Shown here piece after piece: positions 34,149 through 46,000 of a DNA stretch of 64,000 bases. The position numbers were made by a program, and so were the translations under genes. Numbering within the stretch: position 1 is the first letter of the stretch; each line of letters opens with the position of its first letter. The notes beneath the pieces are model-generated. The model did not search any database, was not told the origin of the DNA, and saw nothing but the letters and a program-made list of their open reading frames with translations. The DNA comes from Branchiostoma floridae (lineage: Eukaryota > Chordata > Leptocardii > Amphioxiformes > Branchiostomatidae): contig NC_049983.1 in the NCBI RefSeq assembly GCF_000003815.2, forward strand, positions 18,553,231-18,617,230, given 5' to 3'.

Positions 34149-37100
34149 CTAGCTATTTGCCAAATGATATGGTGCAAACAGTTGCTGCCACAGCCAGGCC
34201 AGTTTTCCACCCAGGGTAGTCAGCATGTCCTGTCTGCTGCCTGTGGTCGCTGCTGGGGAAGGACAGAGACGATAGAAAATCAGATTGTTAGGCCACACCA
34301 ATTTAATCTGTAAGCTCCCAGATTTAAAGAAAAGTATGCCTACATGTAGTTGGAAAAACAAAGCCAGAGGACCAGGTTTATGCCTTGGTAAATGTACTCT
34401 GTTTTATGTAGTGAATACAGTCATATTCAACTTTTCCTCCCTGCCCTCTACTTTTGTGATGTAAACTTGCAATATTTCCAGCTTAAAATGTCCAAAAAAA
34501 CAAGAAAATAAAGATTTGCAGCCTATTTAAAAGGATGAAGTTGGTGAGCAGAACATTGACAGAGTTTCTCTTTTTTTACCTCCTTGGTAGATAAAATGAA
34601 AGATTGCCGAGTCATGTTTGTAAGCTCCCATATGATAATTTTTTTAAAGGCTTCTTTCTGCCACAGGGACTTGAAAAAGGGTCTGTCAACAAATTTACAT
34701 ACAAGGCTGGACCAGGTTTTTACATACAGGACAAAGACAAAGATATCTGAACATGAGACTAGGTAGATTCAAGCACGAGCGTATAGTTGCCACAAAATGA
34801 CAGAAAGCAGCCACAAAGATCAGGTACATGTAAGCATTTCAGAAAAGAAGAATACAGATTGACTTACTGAAATGGTTAACTGATCACCAAATGAGTTGAA
34901 GGAAAGCTGAGAATGGAGGAAAATTAAGGCAAACAGAAGAAATCAGCAGTGCCCATATTGATCTAAACATGATTTCAAACTGGAATGTGACATATTCATT
35001 GTGGATACTCCAAATATTGATCGTTATATGACATGAAACTGATGAATGTTCCCAAGCCAATAAAATGACAGATATAGCAACAAAAATTGAAACATGGGCT
35101 CTCAAACAATGAGTGGGACAGAAAAAAATTAAAGCTGGAAACAGCCAGCCAGTGACAGGCAAATGATCCGCTAACTAAATACACAGCAGAGGCTGACTGA
35201 AAAAAAAAAACTGGTTCAAATATTAAAGTCACATACTTCGCAAAGTGTACATCTAAGAAAAGAAAAGCATGAATCTGTCTATCTGACTAGTCCATTGTAT
35301 GATTATTCACCTTTTCTTTTCTTGAGTGTGAGAGCTAAGACAACCCCGATCACTGCCAGAAGTACTGCTGTAGTCACATGTCTGGATGGACTTGTGTGTG
35401 ACACGCTGGACTTGACCCATGACATCATGGCTACCCATGCACCATAGCTGGCACCTGCAATTTTCAAACAGGGTAATCACATGGCATCTCCGTGTGCATA
35501 ATTGATTTTAAAAAAATACCCCTTCAGCAATGGTTACAGGAAAGTACTGAAAATGGGAAAGTATTTTGTGTAGTAGCACTGTTGAGGTAGCCATGAGTGT
35601 AGTTGTGGAAGTGAAACTAATTTTGTAGTTGTTGAATAGTGTGGTAGCATTTCTGCGCTTCTTAAATAATTAACTACTTGTTGGCTGTGATACTTTTCGA
35701 TGTTTTGTCACTTCACATTAGCTTTAGAGTCTGCAAGGGATATTTTCCATAAAATTTACTTCCTGTTGCCTAATCAACAAAGCACCACCGTGACAGTTTT
35801 CTCTTTAAAATTGATTATAAATATCTTTCATTCAGTTGGATTGAAGTGTTGCCAATTCTCCACAAAAAGGCATTGAACGTAACGTTTGATTCTCTTGCAG
35901 ACTGTGCCTCACCTTGTTCCTTGTTTGCGGATGCTGCACCTTGACAACGGGTCTGGAAGAGAAGATAGCAAATGAAAACATAACCTAATATATAAAATAG
36001 TAAAGTAATATCAAACACATTGCAAGGACTTTTTATCACTGCTGAACATCTACCAGCAACACTGCCCCCAGATTTCTTGTTCCTTAGAATATTTACAACA
36101 TTATTACTGTGGACCAAATGATGCAAGGGACCACTCTAGTTGTGAATGAACCACACCTGGTCTTCTCTCTCCACCACAGATCTATCCTCAGTCTCGACCA
36201 ATTGGAGAAAGGCTTTTCTCTTGTCCTCCATGATGATTGGATGACCCTCCACCAGGGCCCTGATGTCATCAAACTTGCTGTGTGGCAGCAGCACCAGTAG
36301 GATGTAGGTCTCAGCCACCCTGGTCAGGCCCCCTGCTTCCTGGTTACCGGGGGCTGCCAGCCACGCCTCCGTCACCATGGTGATGGGGGCAAAGTCTTGC
36401 ATTTTGGCATGAAGAGCAATGCTGGAGGAAGCAACAGCAAGACTGTTATGAAAATACATTAAGAGCACACCTATAGCTTTTATGGTCTGGAAGACCAAGA
36501 CTTACATGAAGGTCAAACGTGAAAAAAGACCCATGTAACTTATGATGTAAGGTATACTGTAAATTCATTTAAGTTCGCGGGGATTTAATTTCGCGGTAGC
36601 GGGAAAATGGACTTTTTGCGGTGGTTTTAATTTTGCGGTAGCACCATGCACTGTAGTCTCTTACTGTTATGGAGAAATATTCGCGGTGGTTTTAAATTCG
36701 TGGTGAAGCAGCCGCCTCGAAAACCGAGAACATTAATCCACCGCGAACATTTCTGCATTTACAGTACATACTTCAGATGTTTAGGTGTCAGACCAGATTC
36801 TTTTTTATGTGGTGGTATTATGGCACCTGGTGCAATTAGAGAATAATGTAACTACTGTACTACAAAATTGTTTCAACTGCAAATTTAAAACACTGCAGAA
36901 ATCTCTTGTTCCCTGTTACAACAAAATAAAACCACCACAAAACAAATTTTCAGTATAGTATCTTAATGCCACTGGAATGGATCATAAAAAATCTTTTCCT
37001 GGCCTGTGGTGCAGGCTAAATGAAAGTACTGGATCCTGACTGACCACAGCTGCAGCACTTGTGGGGGGATCTTCTCCAGTCCACCGAACACGTCCTGTAC

Positions 37101-37840
37101 AAAAGGCAGGACCTCCTGCCAGCGATTCAGCTCGGCAAAGGCCTGGACTGCTACAACTGACAGAGACTCTGCCAACCTGCTATCTCTGGAAGTAGAGCAA
37201 GATATTCAAAGCACAAATTGTCATTTGTGATAATTACATGTAGCATAAACAAAAAGATGAGTACCAGGCATCTTTAGTACATCTATACTTCTTTTTGTCT
37301 TCCTAATATTCCAGCATCAGTAAATCGATCCTGGTTGTACATCACAGTTAGCAGTTCAACCAATTACAGTAAGACAATTGGCAGTTCGACCAATGAGAGA
37401 ATGGCTGCATGTCCGTGAAACATTTGCATTTGCTCTGTTTTTATTCTGCACTTCTACTAAGCTTTGATGAAGGTGGACGTACCTTATACAAATGTATAAT
37501 GCCAGTCAGTTATGACACATTCTTCAATCATGTATAAGAGGATGACATGCCTGTAATTATACATGATCCTTGGGTTAAACATAAATTTCAACCTTGATTA
37601 CATGAAGTGATTTTTGTGTTTTCATCATCATGAATGTGATAGACAAATCATAATTCTAAAATAGCCTTCATAGCTCATGATGTTCATTAATTGATGCTTG
37701 TACCTCTTGTCATCTGGAAGGCCTTTCAGTTCGTTCTTGGAGAGATCCAATGCCTCTTCAAACTGCCCCAAAATGAGTAGGTCATTTGCTGCTTTCAGTG
37801 TTCCCATCTTGTGTTCCAGGGCCAGGTCACATGGTACCAT
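34149..37840 (-). CDS. PEX26: Peroxisome assembly protein 26
   Basis: PEX26 is a tail-anchored peroxisomal membrane protein that recruits the PEX1-PEX6 AAA ATPases, which recycle the import receptor PEX5. Exons on the - strand, in order: 37840-37704, 37185-37045, 36421-36157, 35952-35913, 35454-35311 and 34252-34149. They join in frame into 276 residues ending in TAG (human has 305). Matches to the vertebrate protein include AELNRWQEVL, PPQVLQLCIALHAKMQ across the second junction, EAWL..PGNQ and VLLPHSK. A hydrophobic segment at residues about 222-238 followed by KKRK is the tail anchor, then a short lumenal end. The first ATG has a TGA two codons upstream. The next ATG (residue 12) has better context (A at -3), so the true start may be there. 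An acceptor-like TTCTCCTAG just upstream suggests a 5' UTR intron. Confidence 0.92.
36553..36767. mobile_element. MITE, TACTGTAAATGCA family, copy 2
   Basis: The ends TACTGTAAATTCATTTAAG and CTGCATTTACAGTA are inverted. GTTCGCGG and CCGCGAAC and repeated GGTGGTTTTAA motifs lie inside. It lies in a PEX26 intron. Confidence 0.8.
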
Positions 37841-38085
37841 TCACTCAGATGTGTTTCTAGGAGAAAGAAGTATAACAGCAACAATGACTTGTCTATCTTA
37901 CTGAGACATTCCAGGTTGTGGGGTCAATGGAAGAGGCTACTTATTCATAGGGAGGCATCAATTTCTTACTGCTTGTTTCTGTGGGTTTTTTTTTACAGTT
38001 TTCTATTTCAAGGTATTTCACTTAGCCTGTCTCTCACTGGCTGGGGTTAATGACCCCCTCCCCTCCTGGGTGGTGGCAACTATAA

Positions 38086-38409
38086 GGCCCAATCTAGACA
38101 CAGTTTTTACCGATATTTGTGGAGATGACGGGAGGGATCTGGAACGTTGGGGTCATAAACAGCTATATAGCCTAATGAGCCCGCGTTATATGCTAATGAG
38201 CCCTCCCGAAGTCAGGACGCATCTACAAGCGCGCGGAAGTTGTTGGGGACCCCTGCTAAGCTATCGGGCGAATACTCCGGACCTTTCGGGAGAAATTTTG
38301 CCGATATCTTAATGGTGATATTGCAGTGCCATCTAGACGCTGAAAAAAAGCTGTCAGTGAGAAGTTGTCGGCTCGCAGATATCGGGAAAAACTGTGTCTA
38401 GATCGTGCC
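38086..38409. mobile_element. PIF/Harbinger-like MITE with TAA target duplication
   Basis: The 324-bp element has about 31-bp inverted termini starting GGCCCAATCTAGACACAG on the left and GGCACGATCTAGACACAG read from the right. It is flanked by TAA on both sides. The 3-bp TWA duplication fits the PIF/Harbinger superfamily. It lies between PEX26 and DNAJC21. Confidence 0.8.
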
Positions 38410-38782
38410 TAAGGCCGGCAGCTAGGAGTGCAATTTTAGTCAGGCTAGTAATTCACTGTAGAATGAGATCTCGAACTTTGTTATCTACTGTATTTAACAG
38501 ACTATTATTAAGTACATGTATGCGTGGCATATTTGAGCTAGTAGTGGTGTACTGGCCGTTTGTGTTTCTACTGTGGGCCAGTGCAGGTTTGGGTGGTGGT
38601 AAATATTTGGAGCCCTATGGAAAAATCTAAGATATCTCAGACTTTCAAGTCTTCAACTTGCTGTCCTGTTACTAGAAGGCATATTAAAGAAGGACATTGA
38701 AGGCCACTTACAAGTACAATTGTACATTGTATACAGAATGGCAACATGAAAAAGTTCAGACAACATGTTCATAGCAAAGTGC

Positions 38783-38788
38783 TTTATT
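38783..38788 (-). terminator. DNAJC21: Candidate polyadenylation signal for DNAJC21
   Basis: AATAAA on the - strand lies about 730 bp after the DNAJC21 stop. Another MITE copy sits within this presumed 3' UTR. Confidence 0.45.
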
Positions 38789-39120
38789 CATTTATGATTT
38801 CTTACTTCTTTTCAGCAATGAAATGATCTTGTGGAGTAACACATTTCACAACGGACATATTTGCATGATAATCAAATCTAACAAATATAACGTTAGGGTT
38901 CATACAAACATTGACAAACAAATTTTCAGCACAACCCTACTTAAATGGTTTTCTTGATGAAGGCATCTCAAACAACAGAGCATATTTTTTCCCTTAACAC
39001 GTTCCACCGCAATGTGTAACATAGGCAGACATCAACAAAATTGCTTACTTCCACAAAATAAAATTGAAACTGTTTTCTCTAATGTCATATTCATAATTTC
39101 TATATCTAAAATGCTTGTAA

Positions 39121-39477
39121 AATAAGCTACTTCATGGTTTGAACTTTGAAGTGCATACAATGATACATGCAATGTGATTCATCGTGGGTAATGGTATATG
39201 TGTTGTTATCACCAAGCACAGAAAAGGGGCATCTTCGCTGGATATAGGGTGTGGTTCAGTGTTATAGAACCTGCTGCTGCTGCACCGCATTCCTGCAAAG
39301 CTAGTGTGTTACGCAGAAGGGCTGTTATACCAGTTCTATAAATACAAATACAGATATAATATCAAATTGAAGGCCCCTGGCAATACACAGGGAATGGCAA
39401 AAGGCCTTCAACCTAGACATATTACCCACAACCCACTGCATTGCACATGCGCAGTTGAAACCATGCCTTAGCTTATT
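39121..39477. mobile_element. MITE, AAGCTAGTTCA family, copy 3
   Basis: AATAAGCTACTTCATGGTTTG and CAAACCATG-like GAAACCATGCCTTAGCTTATT are inverted ends. TGCAATGTGATTCATCGTGGG pairs with CCCACTGCATTGCACATG. It lies immediately downstream of DNAJC21. Confidence 0.7.
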
Positions 39478-39515
39478 GCATTACAACTTACTGCCAACTA
39501 ATAGAACTAGACTAG

Positions 39516-41168
39516 TTACTGCCTCTTTCCTTTCCTTTTCCCCTTCTTCCCCCCCTGGTCCCCTCCCCCATCCCCCCTGGGCTGCTGCTGGGAGGAGAGG
39601 TGTAAGGCGTGTCCTGTGGACTTGATATGGTCAAACAGTTTGTTACGGGTTGCAAACTCAAACATGCACACATTACAAACGGTCGCAGGCTGGGGCACGT
39701 CCTTGGCAACGTTCCTTTGTGACGTTCCTTTCGCTCCTTTAGCAGCTTTCCTGGCCTCCTTGGCTTTCCTCCCTGTCAGTTTCTTTGCCTTTTGGTTGTT
39801 GTCTTTTTCCTGTGAATCCACTGGTTCAACACCCTCAGGTACATTACCTTCACTATCCTTGTCTGTGGTGACGTGCACATTTTCTAACTCTACCTCCAAC
39901 TGGTCGATTGAATCTTCTTCAAAAGTCTGGTTTTCTCTCTGTTGTTGCCGTCTCCTTTTCTTCTGCTTTTTTGAAAGTTTGGGTTTCGGAGTGTTCTCTT
40001 CGCACGCTGCCTGCAATTCATCTTCTTCTGATTCTGCATTGACATCTACATCAGGCGTGTCAGTGGATGCCTCTGCCTCCTCTGTTGCCATGGTTACCTC
40101 CTCCTCCTCTTCTTCCATCTGTTGCTTGAGTATGGCAACTTTCTCTCTGTGCTTCTTGGACTGTTCGTGATTGGCTAGTGCTTTGTCTGTCTTGAAAGCC
40201 TTGTTACAAGCCACACAGTAGAGATCATCGTACATCTCCTCCTCTTGCTCCTCCTCCTCCTCCCCCTCCCCACTGCAATCCCCATCCTCCTCCTCTTCAT
40301 CTTCCCAGCTCTGGTCGCTGTCTCCGAACTCCTGCGCCACGCGAGCCTCCAGATCAGCCAGTTCGTCCTGTAGACCCGACGCGCACATCCACTCCTGTTC
40401 TTTGTACCCCTCCACTTCCTTGGCCTGTTCCCTTTTCAAACGTTCCTGCCTCTCAGCTGCCAGCCTGGCCTGCTCTGCTAACTTCTCCTCCACCCGCTTC
40501 TTATGCACCTGGACCCTCTTGTCTCTCTTTTTCACAAACGCTACCAGTTGTCGGACCGTTTCGTTGTACTCCTTCTTCCCCTTGTCTCGAAACTTCTTGT
40601 TTTCCTTCTCCATCAGCCGAGCCACCCTTCGGTTTGGCGCCTCTCTCGTGTCATACTTCTCTAACCACACAAATGACTTCTTAGTGCAGTAACTCTGCCA
40701 ATAAGCGTAGAATGGTCTTACAGACTCCTCATACACAGAGTCTGAGGTGCCGAAGTCTGGCGCCTTTTCCTCATCTTCATCTGGCTCCACAAAACGAGCG
40801 TCTTCTTCGGCAATCTTCTTGAAGACGTCTCCGTACACTGCATAGAAGCCCTTGTGATCATCACCATAGCCAGAGAACACGGCACTGCTGAAGTACTGCA
40901 TCAAGTCCTCACTGTCATCTTTGTAATCCTCGCCTAGCCCTCCCCTAAGGATAGCCTCCCTGTGTTTATCATACCAGGCTCTCTCCTGAGGGTCGCTCAG
41001 GACATCATAGGCCTGCTGGATCTCGCGGAAAGTCTCGGTGGCCTCCTCCACATTGTCCGGGTTCTTGTCTGGATGCCATCGGAGGGCAAGTTTTCGGTAG
41101 GACTTCTTCAGATCGTCGTCTGTGGCGTTCCTCTGGACGCCGAGAACCTCGTAGTGGCACCTCGGCAT
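39516..41168 (-). CDS. DNAJC21: DnaJ homolog subfamily C member 21, single exon
   Basis: DNAJC21 (yeast Jjj1) stimulates Hsp70 during late cytoplasmic maturation of the 60S ribosomal subunit. The 550-residue frame is uninterrupted. Residues 1-68 form the J domain with HPD at 32-34. A charged helical region follows. An acidic stretch near 288-312 precedes a C2H2 zinc finger (Cys318, Cys321, His334, His340). Lys/Arg-rich tracts near 398-410 and 460-480 lead to a second C2H2 finger (Cys498, Cys501, His514, His520) and a basic tail. The order matches the vertebrate family and the length is comparable. The ATG has A at -3. Vertebrate DNAJC21 has many introns, so the intronless state here is notable. 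Confidence 0.96.
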   Translation of the reverse strand: MPRCHYEVLGVQRNATDDDLKKSYRKLALRWHPDKNPDNVEEATETFREIQQAYDVLSDPQERAWYDKHREAILRGGLGEDYKDDSEDLMQYFSSAVFSGYGDDHKGFYAVYGDVFKKIAEEDARFVEPDEDEEKAPDFGTSDSVYEESVRPFYAYWQSYCTKKSFVWLEKYDTREAPNRRVARLMEKENKKFRDKGKKEYNETVRQLVAFVKKRDKRVQVHKKRVEEKLAEQARLAAERQERLKREQAKEVEGYKEQEWMCASGLQDELADLEARVAQEFGDSDQSWEDEEEEDGDCSGEGEEEEEQEEEMYDDLYCVACNKAFKTDKALANHEQSKKHREKVAILKQQMEEEEEEVTMATEEAEASTDTPDVDVNAESEEDELQAACEENTPKPKLSKKQKKRRRQQQRENQTFEEDSIDQLEVELENVHVTTDKDSEGNVPEGVEPVDSQEKDNNQKAKKLTGRKAKEARKAAKGAKGTSQRNVAKDVPQPATVCNVCMFEFATRNKLFDHIKSTGHALHLSSQQQPRGDGGGDQGGKKGKRKGKRQ

Positions 41169-41954
41169 CGTGGAACTGTCTTTTACTTTACCCGATGGTC
41201 AGAAATTTACTGTTCCTCAATATCAATCGTCTGGGCACAAAATTGCGCAACACGTGCGTAACGTAGGTCACCTGTTTCGGTTGTACACTCGATGGTATCC
41301 ACTCGATTACAGATAGATAGTCTTTACAATGATGAATATGTCTGACGCGATCAGTTTGGACGCTTGACAGCGTTTTGAAACGAAGATCTTTGCTGAAAAG
41401 CGTGCCGATTTGCCGGGTGCCCCCCCAACACCAAACACCGGTCCTCGCCTCACTGGAAGTAACGGGGCATGCGCCGTGCATGGAAGTTTCCGGAAGTGCA
41501 CAAACATCCCTGCAAAAAGGGCTGCATTTCACCTCAAAACAGACACAGAAACACATACCTTAGATCACTGTGCTGTGTATCATATTCTTCTGGAAAAGCA
41601 CAGTGGAAGAGAGTGTTGAGCAGCCGGGAAATCAGGCACAAAATCGTCAGAAACCTTCACGAGTCAAGAAGCAGTGCTTCCAGGTCAAAGGTGCCCCATA
41701 GTCTTTGAACGCCACCCAGCGATATGATTCAGAATAGCCGTATAAAGTTAACGCTGAGGCGACCAAGGACTTATTGCCCTTGAGGTAACCAAGTACATTG
41801 TGCATTACGTGCCCTTGGCGTAACCAAGCTTAGAATTTCCCATCCTTTATGAGTATCCCACAGAGGGAAGATAATAAGCCATAGGACATTTACTAGCCAT
41901 GGTGCTGAAGAGGATTCATTCGCATTCCTCTTCCTACTAAAGCTGACACATGGC
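41169..41954. other. Upstream region of DNAJC21
   Basis: The first few hundred bases are CpG-bearing and probably hold the DNAJC21 promoter and 5' UTR. I see no TATA box or second gene. Confidence 0.4.
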
Positions 41955-42088
41955 TACTCTTAAGCAGAGGTTGGGCTACTGGTTGTTTTTGACGTGTTTT
42001 GGGGCCTTTAACTGGGATTCCATTGTCATGTTTTTCTTCTGCCTTCTGTCAAAAAACAACACAGAGCCCAACCTCTGCTTGGAGAGTA
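41955..42088. mobile_element. MITE, CAAGCAGAGGTT family, copy 2
   Basis: TACTCTTAAGCAGAGGTTGGG and CCCAACCTCTGCTTGGAGAGTA are inverted ends about 24 bp long, followed on both arms by TTGTTTTTGAC-like sequence. The core is shared with 14741-14964. Confidence 0.8.
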
Positions 42089-42354
42089 ACACATGGATGC
42101 TGATTGGGCGGGTTTCTCTGCTTTCTCTAGAGCGGTTATGTGCTTTTTGGTGACAGCTTGCCAAAAATATACCTGTAACTGTGTAACCACCCTTCGGCAT
42201 GACACACCAGCTTCGGCGACACACAAATATACGTACTGCCAATTTAATATACCAAAGATAATTTTTCATCACAAACTACATGACCCACTCTAGGCCAGTG
42301 CTATTGCGTACATGAAAACTAAATGATGACCAATGATGAACAGGTTCATAATGA

Positions 42355-42360
42355 TTTATT
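42355..42360 (-). terminator. SLC25A3: Candidate polyadenylation signal for SLC25A3 distal isoform
   Basis: AATAAA on the - strand lies about 530 bp after the stop of the distal last exon (7b). Confidence 0.5.
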
Positions 42361-42888
42361 TGTCTGTAATTTGCAGTCAACATACTAGTAGAAGTTTCCT
42401 AACACAAGATCAGTATACACACTTTCCTGTAGGGTCTATACATGCCAACATACACACTATATACAATTACCACTCCATTTTGATTTACTTTTTCACAACG
42501 AAGTTACAATAAGTCATATAACGTTATTTTAGATCAGATTTTTGGGCACAGAAGTGTCTGTAGTTTTTTAATCATTCATTGTTAGTCACCCAGTAATGAA
42601 GACTGTGTGGAACATAGGGCAGCAAATGTGGTTGCTTTCACAAATTACATTGTACATGATCCAAATCTTCTGAAGTCCTTTTGGTAAAGTTATAACTAAG
42701 TCTTCTGGTGGCCTAACCATCTGATTTTAAAGGCAAATTTTCATATCAAATATCAATCATAGCACGAAACTACCTTTTACATGTATACCACATCTCTACG
42801 CAGCGCTTAAATCCTTTAATAACACCCCCCTTTACCCCATCCCCTCAGGATTGACACTGGCATGTGCACTGCACGTCTGGTGCACCTA

Positions 42889-43055
42889 TCACAGCTTGCC
42901 GGCAGCCTCCAGCTTCAACTTCAGACTCTCGGGCATCTCAGGCGGCGGCGGGCGTGGCAAGCGGAACTGAACTTTGACCAGGTCATAGATGAACCACTGG
43001 AGCGCCGTCAGGGTACCGATCATGAGGATACGCACACCCAGGCCTCGCCACAAGC
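42889..43055 (-). CDS. SLC25A3: SLC25A3 alternative last exon 7b (distal)
   Basis: This 167-nt exon has the same length and phase as 7a. It encodes [20 protein letters not shown] and the proline-rich end [23 protein letters not shown] before TGA. It differs from 7a at six residues: V for A, L for I, L for S, Q for V, K for R and L for K. The acceptor GTACGCAG is intact. At A/V, I/L, S/L and R/K-K/L it is further from the human sequence than 7a is. Confidence 0.85.
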
Positions 43056-46000
43056 CTGCGTACAGGAATTTTGTCACAACAAACAAAAACATAAATGAAA
43101 TCAGCGTTGGTGACACAAAAGGTCAGGCTGTTAAAGAAACGCGTGGAGTAACACTCCAAACTGGCTTGTCTTCAGTTGAACAACCAGCCAGAGAAAAATC
43201 CTCAACTTCAATGATGAGGATACTGTACACAACCCCAGACCTTGCCACAAACCTGCGTACATGGAATTCCATTGCAATAAACAAAAAGATCAATAAAATC
43301 AATGTTGGTGGGACAATAGGTCAGGCTGAAGGGGAAATCATTTATTTTGTTGAGTAACGCTGCAGACTTGCTTGTCGTCAGTTGAAAAACCAGCCAGAGC
43401 AAGATCCTTAACGTTCGATGATGAGGATACTGTACACAATCCCAGGCCTCGAAACAAGCCTGCGTACATGGAATTTCATCATAACAAAAGGTCAGGTAGA
43501 AAGAAAAAAAATGTATCTGGGTTAAATAACACCACAGCCTCGCTTGTCTTTAATTGAAGAACTGGTCCAAGAAAGATCCTCAAGTTTCAATCATGAGGAT
43601 ACACACACCCAGGCCTCACCACAAGCCCGCATACATGGAAAATTTGTTGCAATTTACAAAACATCAATAAAATCAATGCTGGTAGGCCAAAAGTTCAGGC
43701 TGAACGAGAAAAGCAAGGTTATATCTCTATATACCCTCCTTGGGAAAATGTATTTGGGTTGAGTAACATTGCAGCCTTGCTTTTTGTCAGTGGAGCAACT
43801 GGCCTGAGAAAGATCCTCAACCTTCAGTCAAGAGGATATACAATCCCAGGCCTCGCAACAAACCTGCTTATATGGAAATTTGTTGTAATAAACAAAAACA
43901 TCAATAAAGTCAACGCTGGTGGGCCAAAAGTTCAGCTCAGGCTGAAAGGGAAAATGTACTTGGGTTGAGTGACACTAGTCTTGCTTGTTGTCAGTTGAAC
44001 TGGCCTGAGATCCTCAACCTTCAGTCATTAGAATACGCAACAAGCTTGTGTACATTTCATTGCAACAAACAAAGCAGTAGTATCCAGTATTTGATTATAC
44101 TGCTGCTGGAATCCCTGACACGGGTAGGCAGCAGTCGGCTAGTCTTCACACCACACTTGCATGCGGCTGTCCAACGGGCTCACTCTAGTACTACATTTTG
44201 TAGTTAGTCCGCACACCTTGATGTCCCAAATATCAATAAAATCAATGTTAGTTTAACAACAGATTAGGCTGAAATGGAAAATATGGTTTCAGTAACACTG
44301 CAGCCTTGCTTGGAGATGGATTGTCTTCGTGGTTACACACCTGCACTGTAAGGGGTCCACTGTTGGGGGTGGAGCTCAATAGCTACTATAAAGTTGATAT
44401 TCTTTGCAGGACTACTGCACTACAGAATTGTTTTTACCATTAACATTACAAAAAGTGTTTTCCTCCAAAATTAAAACCACTGCAAAAGAAATAATTCTCA
44501 CTTATTTGGGAAAACATACTAATCAAAACCATTGGTGGTGATGGTGTTTTGGATTTGGGGCCCATGAAAGAGGAGGAAAAACATAACAGCCTCTATACAT
44601 ATATGAATCACCAGGACTGAAATGGCCATTCATAAGTAATTTCATCACCTCTTACATAACTTACCATTTTTCAAATCAGCTGCCAAAAGTGTCTTTTCTG
44701 AAAGAGTGTAACATATGGGCATACTGCTTTATGCACCAAAGAAAAACTAAACTTAAGACAAGTGAAGGATCCAGTCATCTACACATTTGTCCAATCTCTT
44801 TATTTTCACATCATCAAAACAAACATGTTTCAGAGCAGCCTTCCTACATAGTCGTATTTCATAAATACTGGTAAGGGTGCAGGGGATATCATGCCATCTT
44901 TACATCTCAATAAAAATGACTTTTATTTATTTATAGTTACAACTTTGATCAAATTGATGTTGATGCTAAAATTCCCCTGATTGAATGAAAATGACAGACT
45001 AATGACTTCTTTATCCCACTGAATTCCATAACTAAAGACGGAAGATATTTTTGCCGTCTACTCCATAAGGTCCTAATGTACATGGACAGAGTTCACTCAA
45101 AACAAGGCAGCAGGACTGGAAGAAAGGTGTTTAAAAGTTTGTATATTCATCTTAAGATCAGGTATCACATTGAGAATGGGACTTGCCTCAAGCAACTTTT
45201 CCCAGGTTCATTACCGTTATGTGGAGTCAGATTACATCCTACTTATAAAAAAGGATTTACAGTCGTCCCAGTGGTAAAAATGAGATTTGTTATTTATGTC
45301 AGACTAGCTCACACCTGTCGTTTTTTTTTTCTTCCATCTAGAAACAAGAGTTCTTCTTGACCATTTCTTGCAAGCCTAAAAATCACAGCATGACATGAAC
45401 AGCATCACATCAACAGTTGAAGATATGCTTAAGACAAAGAATGGACAAGAAGAAGTCCGTTCCCAGTCCACACCGGGCCCATGTTCGGTACGTTACAGCT
45501 TGCCGGCAGCCTCCAGCTTCTTCCTCAGGCTCTCGGGCATCTCGGGTGGCGGCGGGCGGGGCAGGCGGAAAACGACCTTGACACTGTCGTAGATGAACCA
45601 CTGCAGAGCTGTCAGGGTACCGATCATGATGATACGGGCACCCAGGCCTCTCCATAAGCCTGGTTAAAAGAAAACAAAGTGTTAGGAAGGAAATATATAT
45701 CGTTGAAAGTATGTCTAAGGGTTGATAACTAAAGCCTGGGAAAATTGTATGGCAAGCGATTTTTCACAGGTATCTGATCAAAAACTTGTCCAAAGAGGTT
45801 TTTGCTTGCATCCACTAGTTAACCATAAGCCCCAAACATTTTTCCCAGGTTCAAGAAAGCAACCTACAGCTCTGCTTTTGAAATTCTACAAATTAGCTAT
45901 GTTTACATCCATTAAGTGTAGATAATGTGTCTAATGGCTAATGTGGGCAGAGCCACTGCACAGACTTACATAAAACCAGCATCCTGCCCTAACTAACATG

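Noticed and set aside
39616-40170. 184-residue Ser/Cys-rich frame on the + strand
   Set aside because: Antisense shadow of DNAJC21's acidic and glutamate-rich regions.
41188-41556. 122-residue frame upstream of DNAJC21 on the same strand
   Set aside because: Ends just before the DNAJC21 start and has no recognisable domain; most likely 5' flanking sequence.
43200-43980. Several short + strand frames of 60-120 residues
   Set aside because: They arise from the tandem array of partial SLC25A3 exon copies, read on the wrong strand.
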